Under the pieces are notes generated by a model. The model had not been told where the DNA came from. It ran no database searches and was given only the letters and a program-made list of their open reading frames with translations. 64,000 bases of DNA, taken from positions 6,646-70,645 of the forward strand of contig JAGOAA010000002.1 of NCBI GenBank assembly GCA_017984215.1, in the 5' to 3' direction. The DNA is from Cytophagaceae bacterium. GTDB lineage: Bacteria; Bacteroidota; Bacteroidia; Cytophagales; Spirosomataceae. The position numbers and the translations under genes are program-made. Positions 53,642 through 63,253 of this stretch are shown here, in pieces; the first letter of the stretch is position 1; each line of letters opens with the position of its first letter.

Positions 53642-54754
53642 CTAATTTCGGGCATTTGCTTCCTCTTTCCAAATTTGTTCGATGATGCTAGGCAGATTTT
53701 CGGGGATTTCTTGCTTTTTGGCGCGAATCCATGCCGCTGCGTTTTCTGCCGCGCGATCCTTTCGATAAGGCTTGACCTGCGGGTACTCACCCCAAGTCAG
53801 TGATGGGACAAATTTTGGTAAAAATTGACTGCCACTGATGTTGCAATGATTGCCTACCACGGTTCCCGTATTGAATTTGGTATGAATTCCCGTGCTGACG
53901 AAGTCACCCATCAAAATCCCAAATGAGCCGCTTTTCGTGTCCCGTAATTCGTTTGTATGATAATCGTATATAAGGATATTCTTCAAGTCATTTCGCACGT
54001 TTGAACAAGTGGTTAATGCACCCAAATTACAAAATGAGCCAATAATCGAATTGCCGATGAACCCTTCGTGGGCTTTGTTACTATAGGGAAAGAAAAGGCT
54101 GGCACTGATTTCGCCGCCAACTTTACAGCCGGGGCCAATGGTCGTTAGTGGTCTGATTTTAGTGCCTAAGTTGGTTACACTTCCTTCCAGTATCGCTGCT
54201 GGGCCTTGAATGCATGTTCCAATTTGGAGATTTACATTTGCTCCAATATGAATAGGCCCGTGACTGGCATCGAGGATTGATCCATTTAGCTGGGCGCTCG
54301 GGTCGATGTAACAATTCTGATGATGAATAATGGTTGTGCCGTGGGCTGTATATTGGGCAGGATCAAAGCTATTCGGTTCAATGTCAGCATGTAATGCTTG
54401 GTGATTGGCCGCAAGTAAATCTTCTGGATATTGTATGAATACCGGTTGGTCTTGTAGGTATTGAATATTCGTATGATGGGTACTAGGTTCTGCTGCCCGA
54501 TAGGCAATCCATTGTTTATTCCAATATAGGGCTGTTTCTTCTGGCAGTTCGAGAAGACTGTTAATAATGGATGGACTTGGTAGTACGGATCCTAGGACAT
54601 AGGTGTCTGCGGGGATATCTTTCTGGTAAGGCATCCATTTAGCTTCAATCGTTTGTAGACCTACCCAAAGGTCGCGCAGTTTGCGCATGTACGTAAGAGG
54701 TCTCAATTGAAGGCAAATCTGTCCATCATCTACTAATCGTTCGGTGTTCCACAT
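53642..54754 (-). CDS. GlmU-like sugar-nucleotidyltransferase-family protein
   Basis: 370 aa from the ATG at 54754; possible upstream starts (54784, 54862) overlap the terminator hairpin or the L31 gene. The N-terminal part (LQLRPLTYMRKLRDLWVGLQTIEAKW) matches the degenerate nucleotidyltransferase start of this Bacteroidota family. The C-terminal half is a left-handed beta-helix of hexapeptide repeats (IHIGANVNLQIGTCIQGPAAI; FNTGTVVGNHCNISGSQ). Its reaction is unknown, and the canonical GlmU active-site Gly-rich loop is not seen. Usually next to L31 type B, as here. Confidence 0.8.
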   Translation of the reverse strand: MWNTERLVDDGQICLQLRPLTYMRKLRDLWVGLQTIEAKWMPYQKDIPADTYVLGSVLPSPSIINSLLELPEETALYWNKQWIAYRAAEPSTHHTNIQYLQDQPVFIQYPEDLLAANHQALHADIEPNSFDPAQYTAHGTTIIHHQNCYIDPSAQLNGSILDASHGPIHIGANVNLQIGTCIQGPAAILEGSVTNLGTKIRPLTTIGPGCKVGGEISASLFFPYSNKAHEGFIGNSIIGSFCNLGALTTCSNVRNDLKNILIYDYHTNELRDTKSGSFGILMGDFVSTGIHTKFNTGTVVGNHCNISGSQFLPKFVPSLTWGEYPQVKPYRKDRAAENAAAWIRAKKQEIPENLPSIIEQIWKEEANARN

Positions 54755-54769
54755 GTTGCAAATAAACGG

Positions 54770-54807
54770 AAAAAGCCCCAACATGAAGTCATGTAGAGGC
54801 TTTTTTT
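54770..54807. terminator. Terminator after the L31 gene
   Basis: Arms AAAAAGCC (54770-54777) and GGCTTTTTTT (54798-54807) with an inner CATG/CATG pair. It has T-runs on both strands and lies 18 bases after the L31 stop on the minus strand. Confidence 0.75.
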
Positions 54808-54824
54808 GTATACTAAAAAGAATA

Positions 54825-55067
54825 CTAGTTTTTCGCGTAACGCTTGTTGAATTTATCAACACGACCCGTAGTATCTAACAACACATTTTTACCTGTGTAG
54901 AATGGGTGTGATTGAGAAGAAACCTCTAGTTTGTAAACTGGGTAAGTTGCTCCTTCAAATTCAGTTGTTTCAGTTGTTTGAACGCAAGAACGTGTTAAGA
55001 ATTTGTAATCAGCTGATAAATCGTGAAATACAACTTCTTTGTATTCTGGGTGGATATCTTTTTTCAT
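54825..55067 (-). CDS. rpmE2: 50S ribosomal protein L31 type B
   Basis: 80 aa. The sequence starts [16 protein letters not shown] and contains [42 protein letters not shown], diagnostic of the zinc-free L31B form (no CxxC pairs; a single Cys in RSCVQ). Its own promoter lies upstream and a hairpin terminator downstream separates it from the GlmU-like gene. Confidence 0.97.
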   Translation of the reverse strand: MKKDIHPEYKEVVFHDLSADYKFLTRSCVQTTETTEFEGATYPVYKLEVSSQSHPFYTGKNVLLDTTGRVDKFNKRYAKN

Positions 55068-55150
55068 TGTGTTTGTATAATGACGATTCCCTGCCGTCTA
55101 TTTAAAATTAATTGGAAATCCCTGGGAATGGACTTCATTTATTCGGGTTG

Positions 55151-55180
55151 CAAAATTAATTATTATCTACATAAATACAA
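55151..55180 (-). promoter_or_regulatory. Promoter of the L31 gene
   Basis: On the minus strand: TTG (55178-55180), 19-base spacer, TAATTTTG (55151-55158), 83 bases before the ATG. Confidence 0.6.
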
Positions 55181-55400
55181 ATCATGCGCGTATATAATTT
55201 TCAATAAAATCAAAGCCCAAAGGCCTTGAAAATTTTTTTCAAAAATATTTTATGGTACTTTTCCAAGACAGATACTGCCATTGGATTTTCCTATGGCGCT
55301 ATGTCATAGTGTATTTTAAATATGCAATTATTTTCATCTATTTTAGCTTAGAAAAATGTTTGCACAGCCTCTCATTTTTTTCTAATTTTACATAGTGCCC

Positions 55401-55520
55401 AAGCCGCTGGAAGTGCTTCAATTTCCGGCTTACGAAAAGCAATAAAACAAAACCGCCAACAGACCGATTTTAGCCATAAATAGGTCTAGTAAAATTAAGA
55501 AAAAGCAAATTCTTAGGCGG
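55401..55520 (+). promoter_or_regulatory. Structured element upstream of nrdA (candidate RNA leader)
   Basis: Complementary arms suggest a multi-stem fold. Hairpin A is AAGCCG (55401-55406) with CGGCTT (55426-55431). Closing stem CCGCC (55453-55457) with GGCGG (55516-55520) encloses two hairpins: AGACC/GGTCT (55461-55465 with 55483-55487) and TAAGAA/TTCTTA (55496-55501 with 55510-55515). It is GC-rich against an AT-rich background. It does not match cobalamin or other riboswitch motifs known to me. A -7 box lies 15 bases downstream, so it may not be in the main transcript. Confidence 0.45.
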
Positions 55521-55534
55521 GAATCTTATTGTGT

Positions 55535-55542
55535 TAAGTTTG
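55535..55542 (+). promoter_or_regulatory. -7 box for nrdA
   Basis: TAAGTTTG, 45 bases before the ATG. No TTG at normal -33 distance is seen; the upstream sequence is the 3' part of the structured element, so binding there could regulate transcription. Confidence 0.4.
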
Positions 55543-55587
55543 GCTTGTACCAGATTGATTATTCTAATTTATATTTTATAGAAACAC

Positions 55588-58041
55588 ATGTACGTAATTA
55601 AAAGAGACGGTCGTCGCGAATCTGTCAAGTTTGACAAAATCACAGCTCGCATTGAGAAGTTGTGCTACAGCTTGGATCCATTTTTTGTTCAACCTTTAGA
55701 GGTGGCAAGAAAGGTTATTTCAGGTCTATATGATGGGGTTAAGACGACGGAATTGGATAATTTAGCAGCGGAAACAGCGGCTTCTTTGACAACAAAGCAC
55801 CCAGATTACGCAACATTAGCTGCGCGTATAGCAATCTCAAACCTGCATAAGAACACGTTAAAGTCGTTTTCTGCAACAATGAAGCGTCTATATACGTACA
55901 TTGATCCTAAGACAGGACAAAATGCAGCACTTCTTTCGAAAGAGGTTTTTGATATCATCAAGAAGAATGCTGTTGAATTAGATGAAGCAATTATCTATGA
56001 CCGGGATTTTGGTTATGATTACTTCGGTTTCAAAACATTAGAGAAATCTTATTTATTAAAGTTGGATGGCGCTATCGCGGAACGTCCTCAGCACATGTTG
56101 ATGCGTGTGGCTGTAGGTATCCACGGTACTGACATTGCAGCTGCAATTCATACATACAATTTGTTATCTGAGCGTTGGTTTACACATGCAACTCCAACCT
56201 TGTTCAACGCAGGTACACCGAAGCCTCAAATGTCTTCATGTTTCTTGCTTGCTATGCAGGACGATTCGATCGAAGGTATCTATGATACATTGAAGCAAAC
56301 AGCGAAGATTTCGCAGTCGGCGGGAGGTATCGGATTGAGCATTCATAATGTACGTGCTACGGGCTCATACATCAAAGGAACGAACGGTACTTCGAATGGT
56401 ATTATTCCTATGTTGCGTGTATTCAATGATACAGCACGTTACGTGGATCAAGGGGGTGGAAAGCGTAAAGGTTCCTTTGCGATTTACTTAGAGCCTTGGC
56501 ATGCAGATGTGTTCGATTTCTTGGAATTGAAGAAAAACCACGGGAAAGAAGAAATGCGCGCGCGTGATTTATTCTATGCCTTGTGGATTCCAGATTTGTT
56601 CATGAAGCGTGTGGAAAGCAATGAAGAATGGTCATTGTTCTGCCCACACGAGTGTCCAGGTCTTTCGGATGCTTACGGAGAGGAGTTTGAGGCATTATAC
56701 CACAAGTATGAATTAGAAGGCAAAGCGCGCGCGACAGTGAAAGCGCAAGAGCTTTGGTTTAAAGTATTAGAGTCGCAAACAGAGACAGGTACACCTTACA
56801 TGTTGTACAAGGATCACGCGAACAACAAATCGAACCAGAAGAATTTGGGTACCATCAAGTCGTCGAACTTGTGTACTGAAATCATGGAATATACATCGAA
56901 AGATGAAGTTGCCGTTTGTAATCTAGCTTCATTGGCATTGCCTAAGTATGTTCGCACCAACGAGCAAGGTGTGTCTGAGTTTGATTACGCGAAGTTATAT
57001 GAAGTAACAAAGGCGGCAACTGTCAACTTGAACAAGATTATTGATGTTAACTACTACCCAGTTCCTGAAGCACGTAATTCAAACTTACGTCACCGTCCAA
57101 TCGGTTTAGGGGTTCAAGGATTAGCTGACGTGTTCATCATGTTGCGTATGCCATTTGAGTCTGCAGAAGCACAACAATTGAACAAAGACATTTTCGAAAC
57201 AATCTATTTCGCTGCGATGGAAGCATCCATGGAATTAGCGAAAGTAGAAGGTCCTTACTCGACGTGGGAAGGTTCACCAATCTCGAAAGGTATTTTCCAA
57301 TTTGATATGTGGAATGTAACTCCATCTTCAGGTAACTGGGATTGGGATAAATTACGCCAACAAGTTGTTGAGCACGGTGTACGTAACTCATTGTTAGTAG
57401 CACCAATGCCTACGGCTTCCACGAGTCAAATCTTAGGTAACAACGAATGTTTCGAACCATACACTTCAAACATCTATGCACGTCGTGTGTTGTCAGGTGA
57501 GTTTGCTGTTGTTAATAAGCACTTGTTGAAAGATTTGATTAAGTTGAACTTGTGGAATGAAACGATGAAGAACAAGTTGATCTCTGCGAATGGATCGGTT
57601 CAAAACATCCCAGAAATTCCTCAAAACCTAAAAGAGCTTTATAAGACTGTTTGGGAGATTAAGCAAAAAACAATCTTGGAGATGGCTGCAGATCGTGGCG
57701 CATACATTTGCCAGTCACAAAGCTTAAATATCCACATTCAAGATGTAAACTTTGGTAAATTAACATCAATGCACTTCCACGCTTGGAAGTTAGGTTTGAA
57801 AACAGGTATGTATTACTTGCGTACAAAAGCCGCTGCTGATGCGATTAAATTTACGATTGAGAAACAAGCTGACGTGGCAATCGAGCAATCGAATGATGTA
57901 CACGAGACAGAATTGCAATATGCTGCACATGCGGCTCAAGCAGCTGCCGCAGCTTCATTCCAAACGGAAGATGCTCAAAACCGCGCTGATATGTCATGCT
58001 CATTGGATAATCCAGAGGCATGCGAGGCTTGTGGTTCATAA
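55588..58041 (+). CDS. nrdA: Ribonucleoside-diphosphate reductase, class I alpha subunit
   Basis: 817 aa. It reduces ribonucleotides to deoxyribonucleotides, using a radical from NrdB. An N-terminal ATP-cone ([18 protein letters not shown], residues 1-90) provides allosteric control by dATP/ATP. The active-site cysteines lie in [12 protein letters not shown] and [11 protein letters not shown], the latter with the N-x-C-x-E pattern. The C-terminal redox pair is Cys812/Cys815 (CEACGS). nrdB is not adjacent in this window. A terminator follows. Confidence 0.95.
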   Translation: MYVIKRDGRRESVKFDKITARIEKLCYSLDPFFVQPLEVARKVISGLYDGVKTTELDNLAAETAASLTTKHPDYATLAARIAISNLHKNTLKSFSATMKRLYTYIDPKTGQNAALLSKEVFDIIKKNAVELDEAIIYDRDFGYDYFGFKTLEKSYLLKLDGAIAERPQHMLMRVAVGIHGTDIAAAIHTYNLLSERWFTHATPTLFNAGTPKPQMSSCFLLAMQDDSIEGIYDTLKQTAKISQSAGGIGLSIHNVRATGSYIKGTNGTSNGIIPMLRVFNDTARYVDQGGGKRKGSFAIYLEPWHADVFDFLELKKNHGKEEMRARDLFYALWIPDLFMKRVESNEEWSLFCPHECPGLSDAYGEEFEALYHKYELEGKARATVKAQELWFKVLESQTETGTPYMLYKDHANNKSNQKNLGTIKSSNLCTEIMEYTSKDEVAVCNLASLALPKYVRTNEQGVSEFDYAKLYEVTKAATVNLNKIIDVNYYPVPEARNSNLRHRPIGLGVQGLADVFIMLRMPFESAEAQQLNKDIFETIYFAAMEASMELAKVEGPYSTWEGSPISKGIFQFDMWNVTPSSGNWDWDKLRQQVVEHGVRNSLLVAPMPTASTSQILGNNECFEPYTSNIYARRVLSGEFAVVNKHLLKDLIKLNLWNETMKNKLISANGSVQNIPEIPQNLKELYKTVWEIKQKTILEMAADRGAYICQSQSLNIHIQDVNFGKLTSMHFHAWKLGLKTGMYYLRTKAAADAIKFTIEKQADVAIEQSNDVHETELQYAAHAAQAAAAASFQTEDAQNRADMSCSLDNPEACEACGS

Positions 58042-58063
58042 TCATGAGATAAATTAACTTGTC

Positions 58064-58095
58064 AAAATCACCTAGTCGCAAGATTAGGTGATTTT
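58064..58095 (+). terminator. Terminator after nrdA
   Basis: Perfect 11-base arms AAAATCACCTA (58064-58074) and TAGGTGATTTT (58085-58095), 22 bases after the stop. The T-run is only four, so it is moderately strong. Confidence 0.75.
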
Positions 58096-58111
58096 CATAT
58101 TTTAGGCTACT

Positions 58112-59707
58112 ATGCAAATAAAGAAGGAACTATATTTTTTCGTATTTCTCGGACTAATTCTATTGGCTCTTTTTTTACGCGTGTATCACCTCGGGCAATT
58201 TAGCCTATTTTCCGATGAACGATCAAGTGTCTTACTAGGCGTTGCCAATACCAACCAAGGCGGCATGGGTGAACTGATGCGCCCAGACAAAACTTTCACA
58301 CCGGCTGATTTTTGGGCACCTAGAGGGATAAAATCTTGGTTGGATGCCGATGCCCGTGGCGATGTCAGCGGGAATAGCCTCGTGCATGACATGATGCTCA
58401 AGCTATTTGCCTGGTTTTTTGGGAAAGGAGATGCTGCGATGCGTAGTGTTTCGGTCATGTTCAATATGTTGACGATTTGGGTCATGTTCCGCTGGGCTCG
58501 ACAATTCACGAAGTCAAACATATGGACACTCGCGATTGTCTTGTTCGCTGCCATCGAACCATTCTTTGTTGTCTACAGTCAGCAAGCACGTAATTATGCG
58601 ACCAGCCTGTTTTTTACAACCGCATCCAACTATCTATTTTGGTTATTGGTGATCAAACGAGAAGGCGATTTGAATGGCAATAAAAAATACTTGCTATTGT
58701 GGGTAATTGCCTCTATTGGAGCCCTTTTTAGTACCTATTTGACAGTGTTAGCGCTTGTGGGGCAGTTTGCTTACATGGCATTGTTTGTGCGAAATAAGTC
58801 GATTTGGCTTCGGATGATTACGCGTCTAGGCATTATTCTTGTGCCCTTTATTGCCTGGTTCATCTGGGGTCCCGCCCGTTATTTCATGGGTTTTCAGGCA
58901 AATGCAGCAGAACAACTCATCACATACATTAAGAAAAATGGTGAAATTCCTGGTTGGCTAGAATTTGCCACACCTTCGAATCTCTTCAAGCGTACCATTT
59001 CGATCTTATCAGATCATTTTTTCTGGACTAATGACTTGTATGTTAAACATGGTTTTAAAATTGGAACGGTACTTTTAGCAGGATTTCTTTTTTTAGTCTA
59101 TCAATGGGTTAAATCATTGGATCGTGCAAATCGTGGTGTATATGTGTTAGGAATCATTCAAATCGTACTTCCTGTCGTTTTTCTATTCGCCGCAGCCGTA
59201 AATGCAGGGACGACATCAGGATTTTTTCTTCGTTACGCATGTTTTGGGCTACCCTTTGGTATTTTTCTGTCCGTTGGCCTATTCGATTATATTCTGAAAC
59301 AAGCCATTTGGTATCGGATTTTTGCTTTTGTTTATTTATTGGCCCAGACCTATCAATTGGTCGAATTATTTGTGCCTTTGTATACTGACCAACATCAGAA
59401 ATACACCTTTTCGGTCAATCGGGGACCTAATCCTTACCCACTTATCGCTTCAACGATTCAAGCAAAATATCAAAAAGGAGATACGGTTGTTTATCCTTCG
59501 TCCAAAGCGAATATCTTGGATTCGAAATACTTGCGTAATTTGGTTATTGATCCCTTGGATGCGCAGAATGTTAATCTATACTTAAGTGAAACTGATTCAT
59601 TTATTCAGCGCCTAGATCCTTACATGCAGGATTCGGTTTTGATTAAAAAAAGCAATGGTCAGGTGATCGTTATTTTTGATTTTAAGAAAGGGAAATATAG
59701 ATACTAA
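58112..59707 (+). CDS. GT39/ArnT-like membrane glycosyltransferase
   Basis: 531 aa with about 11 membrane helices and a soluble C-terminal part of about 110 residues. After the first helix is the loop LGQFSLFSDERSSVLLG, with the Asp-Glu pair expected for the catalytic acidic residues of GT-C enzymes of the PMT/ArnT class. They transfer a sugar from a lipid-phosphate carrier on the periplasmic side. The acceptor is unknown. The YhhN gene starts within its stop codon (1-base overlap), so the two are co-translated. Confidence 0.8.
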   Translation: MQIKKELYFFVFLGLILLALFLRVYHLGQFSLFSDERSSVLLGVANTNQGGMGELMRPDKTFTPADFWAPRGIKSWLDADARGDVSGNSLVHDMMLKLFAWFFGKGDAAMRSVSVMFNMLTIWVMFRWARQFTKSNIWTLAIVLFAAIEPFFVVYSQQARNYATSLFFTTASNYLFWLLVIKREGDLNGNKKYLLLWVIASIGALFSTYLTVLALVGQFAYMALFVRNKSIWLRMITRLGIILVPFIAWFIWGPARYFMGFQANAAEQLITYIKKNGEIPGWLEFATPSNLFKRTISILSDHFFWTNDLYVKHGFKIGTVLLAGFLFLVYQWVKSLDRANRGVYVLGIIQIVLPVVFLFAAAVNAGTTSGFFLRYACFGLPFGIFLSVGLFDYILKQAIWYRIFAFVYLLAQTYQLVELFVPLYTDQHQKYTFSVNRGPNPYPLIASTIQAKYQKGDTVVYPSSKANILDSKYLRNLVIDPLDAQNVNLYLSETDSFIQRLDPYMQDSVLIKKSNGQVIVIFDFKKGKYRY

Positions 59708-60333
59708 TGAAATTAAATCGAGTTCTTGTCGCCTACGGGATTGTGTCCATCGTTGAACTGCTTGTGAGTCATTCAGCCATTCGATATGTCACTAAGCCCC
59801 TGTTGATGATTTTATTAGGCGTTTATGTATATGCTTTTGGCTTAAAACCTGCAGTGCGTAATGCTTTGTTATTCACGTTGCTTTTTGCTTGGTTGGGGGA
59901 TGTTTTTCTTTTGATTCCGGGTAATTCTGCCTTGTATTTTCAATTGGGCTTAGGGTCTTTCTTGGTCATGCAACTTGCATATATTCGGTTATTTATTAAG
60001 TTAGGCGCAACAAGATTGACCTATTTATTAATTCCGGTTCTTGTTTATGTCTTCGGATTTTTGGGATTTTTATACCCCAATCTTCCAGGTGCTCTGGTAC
60101 CCCCTGTACTTGTTTATGCACTTGCGCTCGGGTCAATGTTGTATTTTGCCTTTCAGATTTCAAGTGTACAACTCCGTGTGGGAGCGTTTTTGTTTGTGGT
60201 TTCGGATAGCTTATTAGCTTTTGGTAAGTTTTATTTTGAATATCCTTGGAATTCTTTTGCGGTCATGTCGACTTATATCCTAGCTCAATTGCTACTAATC
60301 CATGCTTTGTGTAAATTGCAAGCTCAGCGATAA
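59707..60333 (+). CDS. YhhN/TMEM86-family membrane protein
   Basis: 208 aa with about eight membrane helices filling nearly the whole chain. The family signature is FAWLGDVFLLIPGNSALYFQLGLGSFLVMQ, and VVSDSLLAFGKFYF carries a second conserved Asp-Ser. Eukaryotic members are lysoplasmalogenases that hydrolyse the vinyl-ether bond of lysoplasmalogens; bacterial function is less sure. It overlaps the upstream gene by one base. Confidence 0.88.
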   Translation: MKLNRVLVAYGIVSIVELLVSHSAIRYVTKPLLMILLGVYVYAFGLKPAVRNALLFTLLFAWLGDVFLLIPGNSALYFQLGLGSFLVMQLAYIRLFIKLGATRLTYLLIPVLVYVFGFLGFLYPNLPGALVPPVLVYALALGSMLYFAFQISSVQLRVGAFLFVVSDSLLAFGKFYFEYPWNSFAVMSTYILAQLLLIHALCKLQAQR

Positions 60334-60343
60334 TTACACGTAC

Positions 60344-63253
60344 ATGGATGCTCAAGTTCTCAATCAATTAGCAAGTCAATTACAGGGTGCTTTGCACACG
60401 GACAACGTGATGCGAACCTTGTATGCCACAGATGCTTCTGCCTATCGGGAGATGCCGCTAGGTGTTGCGATTCCTGAAACCATCCAGGATATCGAGACGT
60501 TGATTCAGTTTGCTGACCAACATCAATTTCCGTTAATTCCTCGAACAGCTGGGACTTCATTAGCCGGTCAGGTTGTAGGAAATGGCTTAGTTGTCGATGT
60601 CTCAAAGCATTTCAATCGGATTTTGGAGGTAAATGCTGCTGAATCCTATGCTTGGGTTGAGCCAGGTGTTGTGCGTGATGTGCTGAATGTAGAGTTGAAA
60701 AAACACGGTTTATTCTTTGGTCCTGAAACGTCTACTGCAAATCGCGCGATGATCGGTGGGATGCTCGGAAATAATTCCTGTGGGTCTAATTCCGTTATTT
60801 ATGGCTCTACGCGCGATCATATTTTAGAAGTTGAAGGATATTTGTCGGACGGCACTTTCGTGCAATTTAAAGTGGAAGACCCGCATCAAACCGTTCAAAA
60901 ATTGCAACCAGGCTCTCGCTTGCATACGATATATGCACAGACCTTGGCCGCACTTTCGAATCCGCGGAATCAAAAGAATATTCAAGATGAATTTCCAAAG
61001 CCGAGCATTAAGCGTAGAAATACGGGATATGCGGTGGATATGTTGTTGAATTCCGATGCCTTTCTTGCCGACAAGCCAGCCTTTAATTTTTGTGCGCTCT
61101 TAGCGGGTTCGGAAGGAACCTTGTGTTTTGTGACGCGCATTAAATTGCATGTAGATCCCTTGCCACCTGCCCATTTAGGCTTGGTTTGCGCGCACTTTAA
61201 TACGATAGATGAGGCCTTGCGGGCTAATTTAATTGCCTTGCGATTTAATCCTTCGGCATCTGAGTTGATGGATCATTATATTTTAGAATGTACCAAAGCG
61301 AATGCGGAACAGAGTCTGAACCGTTTTTTCGTGGATGGTGATCCGGGGGCTATTTTGGTTGTTGAACTTCGTTCCGACAATGCAGAGGATTTGGCAAAGC
61401 AGGCAAAGGCCGTCGAAGAAGCGATGTTGGCTGAAAACCTTGGATATCATTTCCCGTTTGTAACAGGCGGTGATGTGAAAAAGGTTTGGGATTTGCGGAA
61501 AGCGGGTTTAGGCCTTTTATCAAATCTGCCAGGTGATGAAAAGGCGGTTGCGGTGATTGAAGATACGGCGGTTGACGTGAATGATTTACCGGCTTTTATA
61601 GCTGAGTTTAACGAAATACTTACTGAAAATAATTTGTACTGCGTGCACTATGCACATGCGGGTTCGGGTGAATTGCACCTGCGTCCCATCATCAATTTGA
61701 AGACGGCAGAAGGTCACAAACAATTCCGACATATTGCGGAGGCAATTGCGGAATTGGTTAAGAAATACCAAGGATCTTTGTCGGGCGAGCACGGAGATGG
61801 TCGTTTGCGTGGCGAATTTATCCCTTGGATGGTGGGTGAGGCGAATTACCAATTAATGCGTGAATTGAAGTCTTGGTGGGATCCGAAGGGAATTTTTAAT
61901 CCCAATAAGATTGTGGACACGCCACCGATGGATACGTTTTTGCGGTATGAGGCTGGCCAACAAACGCCTGAGTTTAAGACAGCATTCCGTTACCAGGATC
62001 AAGATGTTTTGCAACATGCTGAACAATGTAATGGTTCGGGGGATTGTCGGAAGACGCCTGTTTCCGGAGGAACGATGTGCCCGTCGTTTATGGCGACGCG
62101 TAATGAAAAGGAAACCACCCGGGCACGTGCGAATATCCTTCGAGAATTTTTAACACGTTCAACCAAACCCAATCGCTTTGATCACAAGGAGATTAAGGAG
62201 GTAATGGATTTGTGTTTGGCATGTAAAGGCTGTAAGGCGGAATGTCCTTCGAACGTCGATGTGGCTAAATTGAAGATGGAATTCTTGTACCAATACCAAA
62301 AAGAAAATGGTACTCCCTTGCGTAGTCGGATGGTTGGGCATTTTGCGTCGATTTCTTCACTAGCATCTCGGGTACCTTTTCTCTATAATTTGATTATGGG
62401 GACACCTTTCTTGCGTCGAATTTCCAATCGGATTGTAGGTTTCCATCCGGATCGTACGATGCCTTTGATGGCGAAGCAAACCTTAGGTTCTTGGTTGAAA
62501 GGGCGTAAAACTATTCAGTCTACTAAATCTATTTATCTTTTTGTAGATGAGTTTACGAATTACAACGATGCCGAAGTAGGTCGTAAGGCTGTTTTGTTAT
62601 TGGAAGCCTTGGGCTATGAAGTTCGCACCTTAGAACACCCTATTTCAGGACGTTCATTTTTATCCAAAGGTATGTTGGATGAGGCACGTAATTTGGCACA
62701 GAAGAATGTTGAGCTATGGTCGGGTTTAGTAAGCGCCGACATTCCTTTAGTTGGTATTGAACCATCTGCCATTTTAACCTTCCGCGATGAATATCCGGAT
62801 TTGGTATCGGATGCGTGGGTAGAAAAAGCACAGGCATTGAGTAAAAATGTGTTATTGCTGGAGGAGTTTATTGCACGTGAGGCTGATGCCAAACGAATTA
62901 ATAGTAAGTCTTTTCAGACGGAGAAAAAATTATTGAAGTTGCATGGGCATTGCCAACAAAAATCCATGAGTTCATTGGTGGCAGCTAAGAAGGCTTTGTC
63001 ATTGCCTGCAAACTTTGAGGTGCAATTGATCCCATCGGGATGTTGTGGGATGGCAGGTTCCTTTGGATATGAAAAGGAGCACTATGATTTGTCAATGCAA
63101 ATTGGGGAATTGGTCCTTTTCCCTACGGTGAGAGCTCAACCGGCCGAAGTTGAGATTGTGGCTTCTGGAACTAGTTGCCGACATCAAATTCACGACGGTA
63201 CGCAACGCCACGCGAAGCATACCGCCGAGGTATTATTTGAAGCTTTGGCTTAG
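60344..63253 (+). CDS. FAD-linked oxidase fused to Fe-S reductase
   Basis: 969 aa from the ATG at 60344; an in-frame start at 60302 lies inside the YhhN gene. Order: FAD_binding_4 (IPETIQDIETLIQF; PRTAGTSLAGQVVGNGLVVD; MLGNNSCGSNSVIYG), C-terminal FAD-oxidase domain (YAHAGSGELHLRPIIN; GSLSGEHGDGRLRGEF), Fe-S part (CNGSGDCRKTP, GGTMCPSF, CLACKGCKAECPS) and a CCG domain (SGCCGMAGSFGYEKEHY). The family oxidises D-2-hydroxy acids such as D-lactate or glycolate and passes electrons to quinones. The substrate is not certain. Confidence 0.9.
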   Translation: MDAQVLNQLASQLQGALHTDNVMRTLYATDASAYREMPLGVAIPETIQDIETLIQFADQHQFPLIPRTAGTSLAGQVVGNGLVVDVSKHFNRILEVNAAESYAWVEPGVVRDVLNVELKKHGLFFGPETSTANRAMIGGMLGNNSCGSNSVIYGSTRDHILEVEGYLSDGTFVQFKVEDPHQTVQKLQPGSRLHTIYAQTLAALSNPRNQKNIQDEFPKPSIKRRNTGYAVDMLLNSDAFLADKPAFNFCALLAGSEGTLCFVTRIKLHVDPLPPAHLGLVCAHFNTIDEALRANLIALRFNPSASELMDHYILECTKANAEQSLNRFFVDGDPGAILVVELRSDNAEDLAKQAKAVEEAMLAENLGYHFPFVTGGDVKKVWDLRKAGLGLLSNLPGDEKAVAVIEDTAVDVNDLPAFIAEFNEILTENNLYCVHYAHAGSGELHLRPIINLKTAEGHKQFRHIAEAIAELVKKYQGSLSGEHGDGRLRGEFIPWMVGEANYQLMRELKSWWDPKGIFNPNKIVDTPPMDTFLRYEAGQQTPEFKTAFRYQDQDVLQHAEQCNGSGDCRKTPVSGGTMCPSFMATRNEKETTRARANILREFLTRSTKPNRFDHKEIKEVMDLCLACKGCKAECPSNVDVAKLKMEFLYQYQKENGTPLRSRMVGHFASISSLASRVPFLYNLIMGTPFLRRISNRIVGFHPDRTMPLMAKQTLGSWLKGRKTIQSTKSIYLFVDEFTNYNDAEVGRKAVLLLEALGYEVRTLEHPISGRSFLSKGMLDEARNLAQKNVELWSGLVSADIPLVGIEPSAILTFRDEYPDLVSDAWVEKAQALSKNVLLLEEFIAREADAKRINSKSFQTEKKLLKLHGHCQQKSMSSLVAAKKALSLPANFEVQLIPSGCCGMAGSFGYEKEHYDLSMQIGELVLFPTVRAQPAEVEIVASGTSCRHQIHDGTQRHAKHTAEVLFEALA

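Larger units (their letters stand above)
55068..55587. other. 520-base intergenic region between divergent rpmE2 and nrdA
   Basis: No coding frame is supported. It holds the L31 promoter (55151-55180, minus), an AT-rich middle, a structured element (55401-55520) and a -7 box (55535-55542) before nrdA. Confidence 0.7.

Noticed and set aside
55401..55520. Cobalamin riboswitch, tmRNA or SRP RNA upstream of nrdA
   Set aside because: No B12 box, no tRNA-like ends with a tag frame, and no GGAAG/SRP Alu-type core were found; the element is left unassigned.
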